A stretch of DNA of 64,000 bases. Source: Ascarosepion bandense. Taxonomy: Eukaryota > Mollusca > Cephalopoda > Sepiida > Sepiidae. Shown here piece after piece: positions 30,148 to 40,937 of this stretch. The stretch lies in contig JBBBDQ010001270.1 of the NCBI GenBank assembly GCA_037127315.1, forward strand, positions 51,001 to 115,000, read 5' to 3'. Under the pieces are notes generated by a model. That model was not told where the DNA came from. It saw nothing but the letters and a program-made list of their open reading frames with translations, and did not search any database. Position 1 is the stretch's first letter. Every line of letters starts with the position of its first letter. The translations under genes and the position numbers were made by a program.

Positions 30148-30552
30148 AACTTTTTTTTTTAATCATCTCACCCCAAGCAAGGCATTCCACTGCCACTATT
30201 GCGCATGGGGTTACATAGGAGAAGGTAAAGAGAAGGAGTGGTTAGACATAGGGAATGTCAGGAGGAAGGTGACAGATGAGTAAGGATACCGAGGATGAGG
30301 GTTGGGCAGATGGGAAGAGTGCTTGATAAAATGGGAGCAGGTTAGTGTGTTAGGAGGTGTCTATTGACCTTACATTTAAACTCCTGGAGATTGTAGCCGT
30401 CGGGGAAGCAATCGTGTGGAAGAGAATTCCACAGTCGGGAAGTGCGAGGAAAGAAACTGTTGGAGTAGAAGTTGCGGTTGCATTTTATCGGTTTCACTGT
30501 AAAAGGGTGGGATCTAGTTGCTAATCTAGTATCTCGTGCAAATTCGTATTTA
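30148..30552 (-). mobile_element. Jockey-like LINE 3' end in the satellite
   Basis: Oligo-T, then CACCCCAAGCAAGGCATTCC... to GTATCTCGTGCAAATTCG. Satellite sequence resumes at AACTTCCCGATATTTTT, and AACTT also precedes the oligo-T, so a 5-bp target duplication is possible. The 108-residue reverse frame 30342-30668 fuses RTE-satellite codons (first ~37 residues) to the LINE C-terminus; the fusion is a by-product of insertion. Confidence 0.8.
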
Positions 30553-30865
30553 GAGGGCAACTTCCCGATATTTTTAAATTCTTGTGCTTGATTGATGTTG
30601 ACATATGTATTTTGTAAATTGGATCTTCGAAATGTTTTCCTGCCGATGGCCTTACTTTCTGACTTCATTATTTTTTCGTATCTTTTACCCCAAGCAAGGC
30701 ATTAAGTCAACTTGCTGAGCTTTTGGGGTGCTCCTTCACGAGTCTAATATATTCGCATCTTACGTCTCTTGTTTAAACACTTTCTGATATTCTTTAAAAT
30801 TCTGTACTTTTTGTTGTCGACATGAAAATTTGTAAAAAGCATCTTACTTGTTTTCTCAGCTTATG

Positions 30866-31315
30866 GCCATATCACGTTGAATACACCGGTTCTCGCTCGA
30901 TCACCGAAGTTAAGCAACGTTGAGTTTGGTCAGTACTTAGATGGGTGACCGCTTGGGAATACCAGGGGGTGTAAGCGTTTAGTGACGGTTGTACGTTGTG
31001 GTGCAGTGGATATCGGCTCGGAAAGAGAAATCGGTGAGCCGAGTTCGAATTCCAGTTGAATACCCTGCATTCACTTAAGCACTGGTACCCTTGGGAAAGG
31101 TATTAATCCGTCCCTTCCCTCCAGTTATGGGTTAAATATCAAGGGTAGGACTTGGGGACCCCGCCTTAAAAAAATGAATCTTGATACTCGAAAAGAAAAA
31201 AGTATTATTAGACACAAAACTTATATAAAAAAAGTAAATTGTTGAAAGAAAAAGGTATTACCAGCAAAAAATGATCCACCGAGGTTGATATGCCATAAAA
31301 ACAAACCAACCAACA
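30866..31315 (+). mobile_element. 5S/tRNA composite SINE
   Basis: 5S rRNA-like head: GGCCATATCACGTTGAATAC, GATCACCGAAGTTAAGCAACG, GATGGGTGACCGC, GGGAATACC (30866-30990). tRNA-like core: TGTGGTGCAGTGGATATCGG, GAGTTCGAATTCC (about 30994-31130). Tail: GGACTTGGGGACCCCGCC, AAAGTATTATTAGACACAAAAC, GAGGTTGATATGCC, ending CAAACCAACCAAC. The head keeps the 5S internal control region words and could direct pol III transcription. Satellite word TTTTCTC flanks both sides. Confidence 0.85.
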
Positions 31316-32468
31316 TATTTTCTCTTGTCGATGGTCTTAATTTCTGACTTTTTCTCATATTTTACACCAGTCAAGGAAATACGTCGACTTGTTTCGCTAT
31401 TGGCATCCTTTCTTCACGAATCTAATATGTCCGCAACTTTCACCCCCCGACCAGTTTAAACACTTCTCCATATTTTAAAATTCTCCACTAGCTTGATGTT
31501 AACATATCCAATTTATTAATTTCCATCTTGGATATTATCTTTTGCCGATGAACTTACTTTCTGACTTTTCTAACCTTTTACCCCAAGCAAGGCAATAAAA
31601 TGACTTTCTTAGATTTTGTAATGCTTTCTTCAAGAGTTTAATAGGTTCGCATCTTCCATCTCCTGCTTAAACACTTCCCAATATTTTTTAAAATTCTGTA
31701 CTTGCTTGATGTTGACATATTGTAAATGGCCTCTTGGATATTTTCTCTTGCTAATGGCTATACTTTCTGATCTGATTTTTTTTTAATCATTTACCGAAAA
31801 CAAGAGCATAAGTCAACTTGCTTAGCTTTTCGAATTCTACCTTCACGGGTCCAATGTATTTGCATCTCCAATCCCTGTTTAAACACTTCCCAGATATTTA
31901 ATCTTTTTTAACTGCTTGAAGTTGACATATCCAATTTGCAGCTCGAATCTTGGATATTTTCTCTTGCCGATGGCAAAACATTTTCTTCCTGAATTTTTCA
32001 TTTATCCCAAGCAAGCAATAAATCAACTTGCTTTGAATATGGAATGATTCCTCCACTAATCGATACTTCCCAGATAGTTAAACTTCTGTACTTACTTGAT
32101 GTTGTGATTTGTGACTCACCTCTTGATTATTCTCTTGCCGATGGCAAAATTTCTTATTTTCCTGATATTTTTCTATCATTTACCCTTGGGAAGGCAATAA
32201 ATCGACTTGTTTTGAATATGAAACACTTCCTTCACCAATCGAAAGTGTTGGTATGTTCTATCCCATGTTGAAATTATTTCCATATAGTTAAACTTCTTTA
32301 CTTACTTGATGTTTAAATTTATAATTCGAATCTTGAGCATCCCCTGTTAAAACACTTCCAAGATATGTTTAAACATCTGTATTTGCTTGATGTTGACATT
32401 TCTTTATTGGGCTTTCTTTCTACCAATGGCCATAGATTCTGCCTGCCCGATTTTTTTTATCATTTTAA

Positions 32469-32690
32469 CCCTCTAGGGCCATTCGTATCATATTTGATAC
32501 AGTATGAAAACAAGCCTTGAAAGATATATTTTCCTGAAAAATTTTTTAAGAGAAATATTTTATAAATTTCAAATGAAAGCAGTACTGACTGCTCAGTCAA
32601 TGAATACCAAATGTTTCCTTATAGGGAAATACCAAATGTTTCCTTATAGGGAAATACTGTATCAAATATGATACGAATGGCCCTAGAGGG
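32469..32690 (+). mobile_element. piggyBac-type MITE, copy 1
   Basis: Bounded by TTAA on both sides. Termini CCCTCTAGGGCCATTCGTAT and exact complement at the right; arms extend about 36 bp through ATCATATTTGATACAGTAT. TTAA targets and CCC-starting ends are the hallmark of piggyBac. 222 bp, no coding. Contains a direct duplication of TACCAAATGTTTCCTTATAG (32606-32648). Confidence 0.9.
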
Positions 32691-32728
32691 TTAATAGATA
32701 GATAGATAGATAAAAAGACTGAGATTAA
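32691..32728. repeat. (TAGA)n spacer between MITEs
   Basis: TTAATAGATAGATAGATAGATAAAAAGACTGAGATTAA begins and ends with TTAA shared with the two MITEs. Confidence 0.85.
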
Positions 32729-32949
32729 CCCTCTAGGGCCATTCGTATCATATTTGATACAGTATGAAAACAAGCCTTGAAAGATATATTTTCCTGAAAA
32801 TTTTTTTAAGAGAAATATTTTATAAATTTCAAATGAAACAGTACTGACTGCTCAGTCAATAGATACCAAATGTTTCCTTATAGGGAAATACCAAATGTTT
32901 CCTTATAGGGAAATACTGTATCAAATATGATACGAATGGCCCTAGAGGG
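32729..32949 (+). mobile_element. piggyBac-type MITE, copy 2
   Basis: Almost identical to copy 1, same orientation, same internal duplication, also between TTAA sites. The satellite resumes as TTAATCCAAGGAAG. The intact site TTTTAATCCAAGGAAGGCAATACTTG at about 36814 in a sister monomer is the empty target. Confidence 0.9.
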
Positions 32950-33401
32950 TTAATCCAAGGAAGACAATGCTTGTTTAGCTTTAGGAATGCTTCCTTCAAA
33001 AGTCCAATATTTTCGCCACTACCACACCTGTTCAAATCTGCACAAATATTTAAACTTCTGTACTTTTTTATGTTGACACCTTCATTTTGTAACTCGTTTC
33101 TTACGGTTTTTCTATTGCAAATGGCCCTATATTATGTTTTCTGGTACTTTATCAGTTGACATATCCAATTTGCAGCTCGAATCTTGGATATTTTCTCTTG
33201 CCGATGGCAAAACATTTTCTTACTGATTTTTGTATTTATCCTAAGCAAGCAAGAACTCAACCTGTTTTGAATATGAAATGATTCCTTCACCAATCGATAG
33301 TTTTCAGATAGTTACACTTCTTGATGTTGTGATTTCTAACTCACGTCTTGTGCATTTTCCCAAGTTGATGACCATACTTTCTGTCTTCATCTCTTTTTTC
33401 A

Positions 33402-33708
33402 TATGTGCGTTGTGGTGCAATGAATATCGACTTGGAAATAGAAGTCGGGGAGCCGAGTTCGAATTCCAGTTGAATTCATTGCCTTCACTAACGCGCAAAT
33501 ACTCTTGGAAAAGGTATTAATCTCTCTCTTCCTTCCAGTTATGGGTTAAATAACAGTACAGATTGGGTTCTATAGCCTTGGTTGGCAACCAGTCTACCGC
33601 AGAAAGCAATGACAACCTACAGCGTGATAATCTTCTGCCAAGTCAGTCATGACTCTTTCGAGACATGATCGTCCAAGAGTGTATCTTGTATGGTATTCAA
33701 CTGACTGA
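33402..33708 (+). mobile_element. SINE-A, full length
   Basis: ATGTGCGTTGTGGTGCAATG head to TATTCAACTGACTGAC, inserted in the satellite. B box GAGTTCGAATTCC intact. Confidence 0.85.
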
Positions 33709-33814
33709 CCACAAGCAACGCCAAAAGTTGTCTTGCATATCTTTGGAATGCCACCTTCACGAATCTAATGTTTACGCAACTACCATCACCTGTTAAAACA
33801 CTTTCCAGTTAGTA

Positions 33815-33948
33815 AAACCTGAGCTGCTTATGCTGTTCTCCTGCGTATCTCTCACCCCCTATTCTGCTCTCCTCTTGTGAGGGGAAGTATATGTAGTTGT
33901 AGGAAGAGTTCAATCCGCTGTAATGGGTGATGCCACCATAACACTCAT
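33815..33948 (+). repeat. LTR-related remnant
   Basis: GGAAGAGTTCAATCC...GATGCCACCATAACA resembles the right end of the solo LTR at 48058-48647 (GGAAGAGTCCATTCC...GATGGCACCATAACA). Satellite words flank it. Left boundary unclear. Confidence 0.4.
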
Positions 33949-35202
33949 TATGCCTTCTCTCTAGCCAATGTCCATAAATTCTGTCTGTCTAATTTTTTAT
34001 TATTTTATCCCAGGAAAGGCAATAAATCGGCTTGTTCTGCTTTAGGAATGCTTCTTTTAAGAGTCTAATATAGTCTAACCTACCACCCACTCTTCAAATC
34101 TTCACAGATATTTAAACTTCTGTATTTGCTTCATGTAAACACCCCCAGTTTGTTCGTTTTTATCAGTTGTGAATGTCGTTATATTCTGTTTTCCTGATAC
34201 TTCATTTAATATTTTACCCAAAGCAAGATAATGAATTATCTTATTTAGCTTTTGAAACTCTTCCAATATATTTACAACTTCACCCCGTTTGAAAACACTT
34301 CCCAGATCTTTAAACTTCTGTACTTGCTTCATGTTGACGCCTCCATTTTGTAATTCGTATTTTTGGCTTTTTCTTTTGCGAATGACCATATATTTCCTGA
34401 TAGTTTCTCTATCATTTTACCCAAAGCAAGACAATACATCGACTTACTTATTTTTTGAAGTGCTTCTTTTAGGAATACAATTTGTTTGCACATTCACAAC
34501 GTGTGAAAACACTTTCCAGACATTTAAACTTCTGTACTTGTTTCATGTTAACATATCCAATTTTTAAATCGCATCTTGGGTGTTTTTTTATTGCTGATAG
34601 TCAAAAGACAAAACGTAATGCCATCGGCAAAAGAAAAAGCCGAAGAGGCTATTTACAAATCCGTGTTGTCAACATAAAAAAAGTACAGGAGTTTAAATAT
34701 CTGGGAATAGTTTTAATGGGGGATGAGTTAAATTGGCTTTTTCTGCTTTAGAAATGCTTCTTTTAAGAGTCTAATATACGCTAACCTACCATCCACTCTT
34801 CAAATCCTCACCGGTATTTAAACTTCTGTACTTGCTTCATGTAAACACCCCCAGTTTGTACTTGCATTTTCGTTTTTATCTCTTGTGAATGGCTTTATAT
34901 TCTGTTTTCCTGATACTTCATTTAATATTTTACCCAAAGCAAGATAATGATTTTTTTTTACCCAAAGCAAGATAATGAATTTTTTATCTTCCTAATTTCT
35001 TTCATCATTTTACCTTTTTTTTTCTCTTAAACATGACTATTCTTTCTGACATGGAGTTTTTTTTTTAATTAGTTTTTAAAATCAAGGCAATAAACTGAGT
35101 TGCTTATCTTTAAAAAAATGCTTCCGACACGAGTCTAATGTGTTCACATCTTCTATTCCCTGTTAAAACACTTCATAGATTTTTAAAATTCACTTTTTAC
35201 TT

Positions 35203-35680
35203 TGTGGTGATACTGAGCAAAAGCGATGGACCGGATGTTTGCGCTTTCACGATCAAAAAGCAAATGACCAAAAGTTGTCGCTACGCCGCCGGTTCCGCGC
35301 AGATGTTCCGGTTGAAAACTAGAAATTAATTAAATATTAAATTTCCAGTTCGCGAGCCTACGCGAATTTTATTTATCAGCCAATGGGAAACCCAGAATCA
35401 AATACAAGTGTGAAATCCCAAATGAGCTGCTGAGATCCAAAAAGAAGATATACAAAGCGGATACAGACTCGAGGAGAAGAGAGTAATTAGTATCCCCTTG
35501 ACCTAAGTCAAGCGGTTTACTACGCTCGCCTCCCTTACCTCTTTCCTTCTTCCCTGCCTCAAAAACTACTTACTGACCTAAGGAGCGAATACATCAAAGA
35601 TATTCCTTACTTACACGCTCTCAAATTCCTAAGCATTAATTCTCTTTCAGCATTTTATTGCCGTGAACATTTTAACCATA
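35203..35680 (+). mobile_element. Solo LTR-like insertion in the satellite
   Basis: 478 bp of unrelated DNA interrupts a monomer. It begins TGTGGTGA and ends TTAACCATA, an imperfect terminal inverted repeat, and is flanked by the 4-bp duplication ACTT (35199-35202, 35681-35684). A CCAAT-type word (AGCCAATGGG, about 35379) and the palindrome CTTGACCTAAGTCAAG lie inside. Terminal TA instead of CA weakens the call. Confidence 0.45.
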
Positions 35681-37510
35681 ACTTGACGTCGATATTTCAA
35701 ATTTTTAACTCGTATCTTGGGTATTTTCTCTTGCAAATGGCTACCCATTTTGTATTATTTGTTTCTAGAATTTTACCACAAGAAAGGCAATAAATCGACT
35801 TGCAAAGCTTAAGGGATGCTTCCTTCACGAGTTCAATGTTTTCCCAATTTCCTTAACCTTTTAAAACTCTTTCCGATATTTTTAAAATTCTGTATTTGTT
35901 TGATGCTGACATATCCATTGTGTAAATCGAATCTTGATATTTTCTCTTACTGATGACCTTACTTTTTGACCTCCTAAGTCGACTTTCTTTTGGAATGTTT
36001 TTTTTCTGGGTCCAATGTGTTCACACTTTCCATCCCCTATTAAAACCATTCCCAGATATTTAAACTTTTGTACTTTTTTGATGTTGACATCACAGATTTG
36101 TAAATAGCCTCTTCGGCTTTTCTTTTGCCGATGGCATTACGTTTTGTCTTCTTGATATTTTTTTTATAATTTTACCCTAGGACAGGCAACATATCGACTT
36201 GCTTAGCTTTTGGAATGTTTCCTTCAAAAGTCCAATTCGTTCGCATATTCCCCCCACTTCCCAGATATTTAAACCTCTGCCCTTATACATTCTGTCTTCT
36301 TGATTTTATTTTTTATCCTTTACCCCAAGCAAAAGCAAAAGTCAACTTTCTTAGCTTTTGGAATAATTCTTTCTTGAGTCCAATATGTTCGCATCTACCA
36401 TTCCTTTTTGAAACACTTCCGAGGTATTTAATCTTCTGTATTTGCTTGATATTCAATTTGTAACTCGCATCTTGGGCGGTTTCTCTTGCCGATGGCAAAA
36501 CTTTTTGTCTTCCTGATAATTTTCTATCATTTACCCTTGGGAAGACAATAAATCGACTTGTTTTGGATATGGAATGCTTCTGTCACCAATCAAGGGTGTT
36601 GACATGTTCTATCCCACGTTAAATTATTTCGAGATTGTTAAACTTATTTACTTACTTCAGGTTGACATTTATAACTCGAATCTTGAGCATCCGCTGTTAA
36701 AACACTGCCAATATATATTTAAACATCTGTATTTGCTTGATGTTGACATTTCTATATTGGGCTTTCTCTCTACCAATGGCCATTGATTTTGTCTACCCGA
36801 TTTTTTAATCATTTTAATCCAAGGAAGGCAATACTTGTTTAGCTATAGGGATGCTTCCTTTGAAATTTTCCCGACTACCACCCCTGTTCAAATCTACACA
36901 AATATTTAAACTTCTTTCCTGTTAGCACCCTCATTTTGTAACTCGCATTTATTGCAAATGGCCGTATATTATATTTTCCTAGTACTTTATTTAACATTAT
37001 ACCCAATAAATAATTTATTGAGTTTTTTTTTTAAAGGTATAGACTGAGTGAGCTTTTGAAACTTCTGAACTTCTTTGATGTTGACATATCCAATTTGTAA
37101 CTATCATCTTAGGCATTTTATCTAGCCGACGGCCATACTTTCTGTCTTTTTTTTTTTAGTTTATGCTTAGTCATCTTTTATCTAGCTTTCATTTTTCTTG
37201 TCAGAATCCATCTTTCTCATTTATAAAACAACCATTCGTTCGTTCATTAAATATTTCTGCTACAACTATTCTGCTCACCCTAACATTTATCCTTAGATCT
37301 TTGACAAAATCTGGAGAAGAGTTTGCAATTAATCTGTCCTGACGTCCATTCCTATTTCAGTCCCCTTTCCTCTATCTTGATGTGCCGTTTCTATAATGGC
37401 AATGGTTTTAATGATCTTTCGTCCTGGGTACATAGACCGCATGATTTTAAGAGTATTATTAGAATTGCATGTTAGTGGCATTATTGCCTTGCTTGTGGCG
37501 ATACAGCGTA

Positions 37511-37512
37511 AC

Positions 37513-37564
<52 letters not shown>

Positions 37565-37580
37565 ATCTCAGTACTTGTAA

Positions 37581-37638
<58 letters not shown>

Positions 37639-37642
37639 GTAA

Positions 37643-37709
<67 letters not shown>

Positions 37710-37735
37710 GAATCTATCTATCTCAGTCTGCTCAC

Positions 37736-37787
<52 letters not shown>

Positions 37788-37827
37788 CAGTCTGTTCAAT
37801 ATCTATCTATCTATTTCAGTCTGTTCA

Positions 37828-37894
<67 letters not shown>

Positions 37895-37901
37895 ACCTAT
37901 C

Positions 37902-37948
<47 letters not shown>

Positions 37949-37964
37949 ATCTCAGTACTTGTAA

Positions 37965-38042
<78 letters not shown>

Positions 38043-38046
38043 CTAT

Positions 38047-38098
<52 letters not shown>

Positions 38099-38105
38099 CC
38101 TATTC

Positions 38106-38152
<47 letters not shown>
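37511..38152. repeat. (ATCT)n tetranucleotide block
   Basis: About 640 bp of ATCT repeat broken by short islands (CTTATCTCAGTACTTGTAAT twice, CAGTCTGTTCA twice). Three units make 12 bp without a stop, giving an artefactual 289-residue YLSI frame. Confidence 0.97.
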
Positions 38153-38480
38153 GTATATTTGGGGAGCAGTCTCTTTTTTATGCAGGCTTTATTAAAAATG
38201 ACAGAAAACCTGTGATGGTTAAGTTTTTATGTAATTTTTCATGTGATCTTATACCTTTTTTTTGAGGTCATAAATTATATAAAAATTGTTAAAATGTTTT
38301 GTCTATCCGAGCGTCTTCGGCTATACTTTTAGCCATTTTCGAGGTTAAATGTTATTTTACGTATAACAGAATGTATGTTGTGTGATGTATGATGTAGAGT
38401 AGTGGTATGTGTTATGTAGCGAACACGATAAGCATGTTGTTATCGTGTTCGTAGTTGATGTTATTGTCATTTCTTATATT
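38153..38480. other. AT-rich with a short hairpin
   Basis: GCGAACACGATAAGCATGTTGTTATCGTGTTCG (about 38418-38450) forms a 12-bp stem. Nothing else seen. Confidence 0.5.
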
Positions 38481-38782
38481 CAGTCAGTTAAGTGCCATAT
38501 GTTATAAACGCTTAAGCGATCATGTCTCTTTCGAGACATGACAGATTGGGCAGAAGATTATCCCGCAGTAGATTGCCATTTCTTTCGGTAGAGTGGTTGA
38601 CAGCCAAGGCTCTAAAACCTCATCCGTTCTGTTATTTAGCCCATGACTGGAGGGAATAGACGGATTAATACCGTTCCCAACAGTATTTGTGCGTAAGTGA
38701 ATGCAATAAATTCAACTGGAATTCGAACTCGGCTCCTCGATTTCTCGTTCCGAGCCGATATCCAAAGCACTACAAAGCACAA
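38481..38782 (-). mobile_element. SINE-A, near full length
   Basis: CAGTCAGTTAAGTGCCATATG at the left, degraded head CACTACAAAGCACA at the right; B box complement GGAATTCGAACTC intact. Confidence 0.8.
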
Positions 38783-38794
38783 TTTTTCCTTTTA

Positions 38795-39015
38795 CCTCTC
38801 CTAAACCCCGCACAGTCATCTACTTGCTCTAACCGATCTAGTATGTTAGGCGCTGCTTTCCCGTGTCTTTTTTTCTATCTGACCTGTGAGTATCAGATTC
38901 TCCAAGCTCTCCTTCCTTATTATATGTCCCAGAAACTTCACTTGCCATTTCCCGATGTTAGGTATTAGTTTCCTTTTCGTTTCCATCCTCTCCAAAACCT
39001 CATCATTGCTGACAT
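38795..39015 (-). mobile_element. RTE LINE 3' fragment
   Basis: Antisense words CCCGCACAGTCATCTACTTG, GTGAGTATCAGATTCTCCAAG, TTATATGTCCCAGAAACTTCA and CTCCAAAACCTCATCATTGC. Confidence 0.75.
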
Positions 39016-39116
39016 AGAAAAATATATTTAAAAAATTATAATATATTCGTTAAAAATGCAAGATAATGCCCATAACCTGCGCGCATATAAAAAAGAAATT
39101 AAAAATGCTACATTTC

Positions 39117-39572
39117 ATTAAGTTACTGGTGCCTCCTCAACAGGTGTTTACTCGTGCAACCAGATTGGCAACTGGGTCCCACCCATTCACAGTTAGGTTA
39201 GCCAAATGCACACGACAATTCTACTCCTGCAGCTTCTTCTCTCGCACTTCCCGACTGTGGAACTTGCTCCCGTATTCTTGCTTTCCTGATGGCTACAAGC
39301 TCCAGGAATTTAAATGCAATGTTAATACTCATCTCTTAACCACTTGGCTCTAGTTCTTTCCCTACCCCGTATATCCTTTCCTTTCTCTCCACCTTTGAAA
39401 CTGTCATCACACCTGCATTCTCATCTTTCTATTTCTACTTTCTATTGCTTCTTTTCTTACTGGTTCGTCTTCCTCTTCACTCTCTTCTAATTAATCTTTT
39501 TACACTTATGTATCCCCCTGCACATCAGTGGCATTACCGCCTTGCTCGGGGTGAAACGATTAAAAAAAAAAG
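39117..39572 (+). mobile_element. Jockey-like LINE 3' end
   Basis: 95-residue frame (39066-39353) ending in the C-terminal block TRATRLATGSHPFTVRLAKC, RTSRLWNLLPYSCFPDGYKL and a stop, then the 3' UTR and CATTACCGCCTTGCTCGGGGTGAAACGATTA plus oligo-A. One of the better kept 3' ends. Confidence 0.85.
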
Positions 39573-39876
39573 TATTTTGATTGTGGTAGCAAGCACATCT
39601 TGAAATGTCTTTGTGAAACGTTATATTTTTTTAGTTATGAAAAAGTAATTACAGAATATAACAAATCAGAATTGAATTGAAAAGAAATAAATTGAAAAAA
39701 ATTATCAACAACATTTTTCACAGCCCCAAAATCTACGGAACACTTTATCAAATTTTCCATGTCAGCCTATTGAATTTTTAGCCGACGTTTCCTTAATTAT
39801 GAATTTTTATCCAATGTATCTCTCGAAATATGAGATAATTGGATCACGAGGAGAGGAAGCTGATTCTGGATTATAC
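39573..39876. other. AT-rich, no gene seen
   Basis: No family words recognised. Confidence 0.4.
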
Positions 39877-40080
39877 ACCCTTGTGCAAACTAATTGAAGC
39901 AACTGGTTCTTGTGCAAACTAATTGAAGCAACTGATTTAGTTTCCTTTCTTTCACTATACAGTCAGTTTTAGACCCACTGGAATGACAGGGTGTAATCGA
40001 TTTCTGTTTTTTCTCAGATTAGGTCATTTGCAATAGTGAATTCTTATCTATTTTTATCTGTTTAGCTCTCTCTTTTACTC
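39877..40080 (+). mobile_element. Tc1-like transposon 5' end, copy 1
   Basis: TATACACCCTTGTGCAAACTAATTGAAGCAACTG is a Tc1-type terminus after a TA. TTGTGCAAACTAATTGAAGCAACTG is repeated once in tandem. Following words (GTCAGTTTTAGACCCACTGGA, GGTGTAATCGATTTCTG, GATTAGGTCATTTGCA) match copy 2. No transposase part. Confidence 0.65.
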
Positions 40081-40124
40081 TTTATATTTCTTTATGTATG
40101 TCTCTTCTTTTACATCTCTCTTTT

Positions 40125-40152
<28 letters not shown>

Positions 40153-40156
<4 letters not shown>

Positions 40157-40720
40157 CACCTTTGTGCAAATTAATTGAAACAGTTGCTTTATTTTCATTT
40201 TTATTTGCTACAAGGTCAGTTTTAGACTCACTGGAGTGGCAGGTTATAATCAATTTCTAATTTTCCTCGGGTTAGGCCATTTAGAGTGGTGTGCAGTAAT
40301 ATGAATCTATGTTCGGAGTGTATGATTAAATTTGTTCGACTTTGAAAAATATTGCGTCATACGTGATTGCTTCAGATTTTCATCACGCCCAGACACTACT
40401 ATCTTGACTGTCGATTACTTGTCCTACGGCCATTGTCTGCGATCGATGTTACTCCAAGGAAGAGCACGAAAATTGTAACGCTGCACGAACACACTGGCAA
40501 GCATTACCGAGTGATCGCGGATATTGTTGGTGTCAACCTTCCAACAGTCTGTCAGTCGTGTCATCAAGGCGAAGAAACAGACTGGATCTATCAGTCCAAA
40601 GCGTAAAGTAAAATGCAGTCGGAAGAAAAAAAAAACAATCCAAGGGACAACGTATACGTGATCAGGAAAAGTGCAAAAATTCCTAGAAAGAGATTATTCG
40701 ATTTGTTTCATTTTATTTAG
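40153..40720 (+). mobile_element. Tc1-like transposon 5' half, copy 2
   Basis: TACACCTTTGTGCAAATTAATTGAAACAG terminus, leader parallel to copy 1, then transposase N-terminal coding. The right half and right terminus are not found. Confidence 0.7.
40440..40720 (+). pseudogene. Tc1-like transposase N-terminus (HTH)
   Basis: PRKSTKIVTLHEHTGKHYRVIADIVGVNLPTV (shown only as blocks: KIVTLHEHTGKHYRVIA, DIVGVNLPTV) matches the first helix-turn-helix of Tc1 transposases, which binds the terminal repeats. After a shift, SISPKRKVKCSRKKK-type basic residues follow, again typical. The frame is broken and the DDE domain is absent. Confidence 0.65.
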
Positions 40721-40937
40721 ATAAGGTGTAATTATATTTATACAAAAACAAATTCTGGTTTTCATTTCATATAAAAACTTTACATGAAGTTCCGCTATAA
40801 TTATAAAGTTTAATAAATCCTTCTATATTTCTATAAGACCTATTCTTTCAGATCGTTGTTCTTCACATCTACTTGTCTGTTATTGCTCTAAGCAATACTT
40901 TCTACTTCATAATAGCTCATATTTCTCATGATACTTG

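Larger units (their letters stand above)
29270..37180 (-). repeat. ~200-bp satellite from an RTE ORF segment, with nested insertions
   Basis: Some 25 diverged monomers recur every 185-220 bp. Each has, on the forward strand, TTTTACCCCAAGCAAGGCAATAAATCGACTTGCTTAGCTTTTGGAATGCTTCC-type DNA, CACTTCCCAGATATTTAAACTTCTGTACTTGCTTGATGTTGACA and TTTTCTCTTGCCGATGGCCAT. The antisense of the last two thirds is RTE coding for MVISK...QVG...IKQVQEFKYLGSVL...AFQKMSKI. The CCCCAAGCAAGGCA word matches the antisense 3' end of the Jockey-like LINE, so the founding unit may be a chimera. Monomers are too diverged for recent homogenisation. Inserts are listed separately. Short frames such as 34102-34389 are monomer echoes of the RTE ORF. 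Confidence 0.75.

Noticed and set aside
30342..30668. 108-residue frame as a possible novel fusion gene
   Set aside because: The first third is satellite (RTE-derived) and the rest the LINE C-terminus; the junction coincides with the LINE truncation point.
37396..38265. 289-residue open frame full of YLSI repeats
   Set aside because: It is the (ATCT)n microsatellite read in frame; four-base units never generate a stop here.
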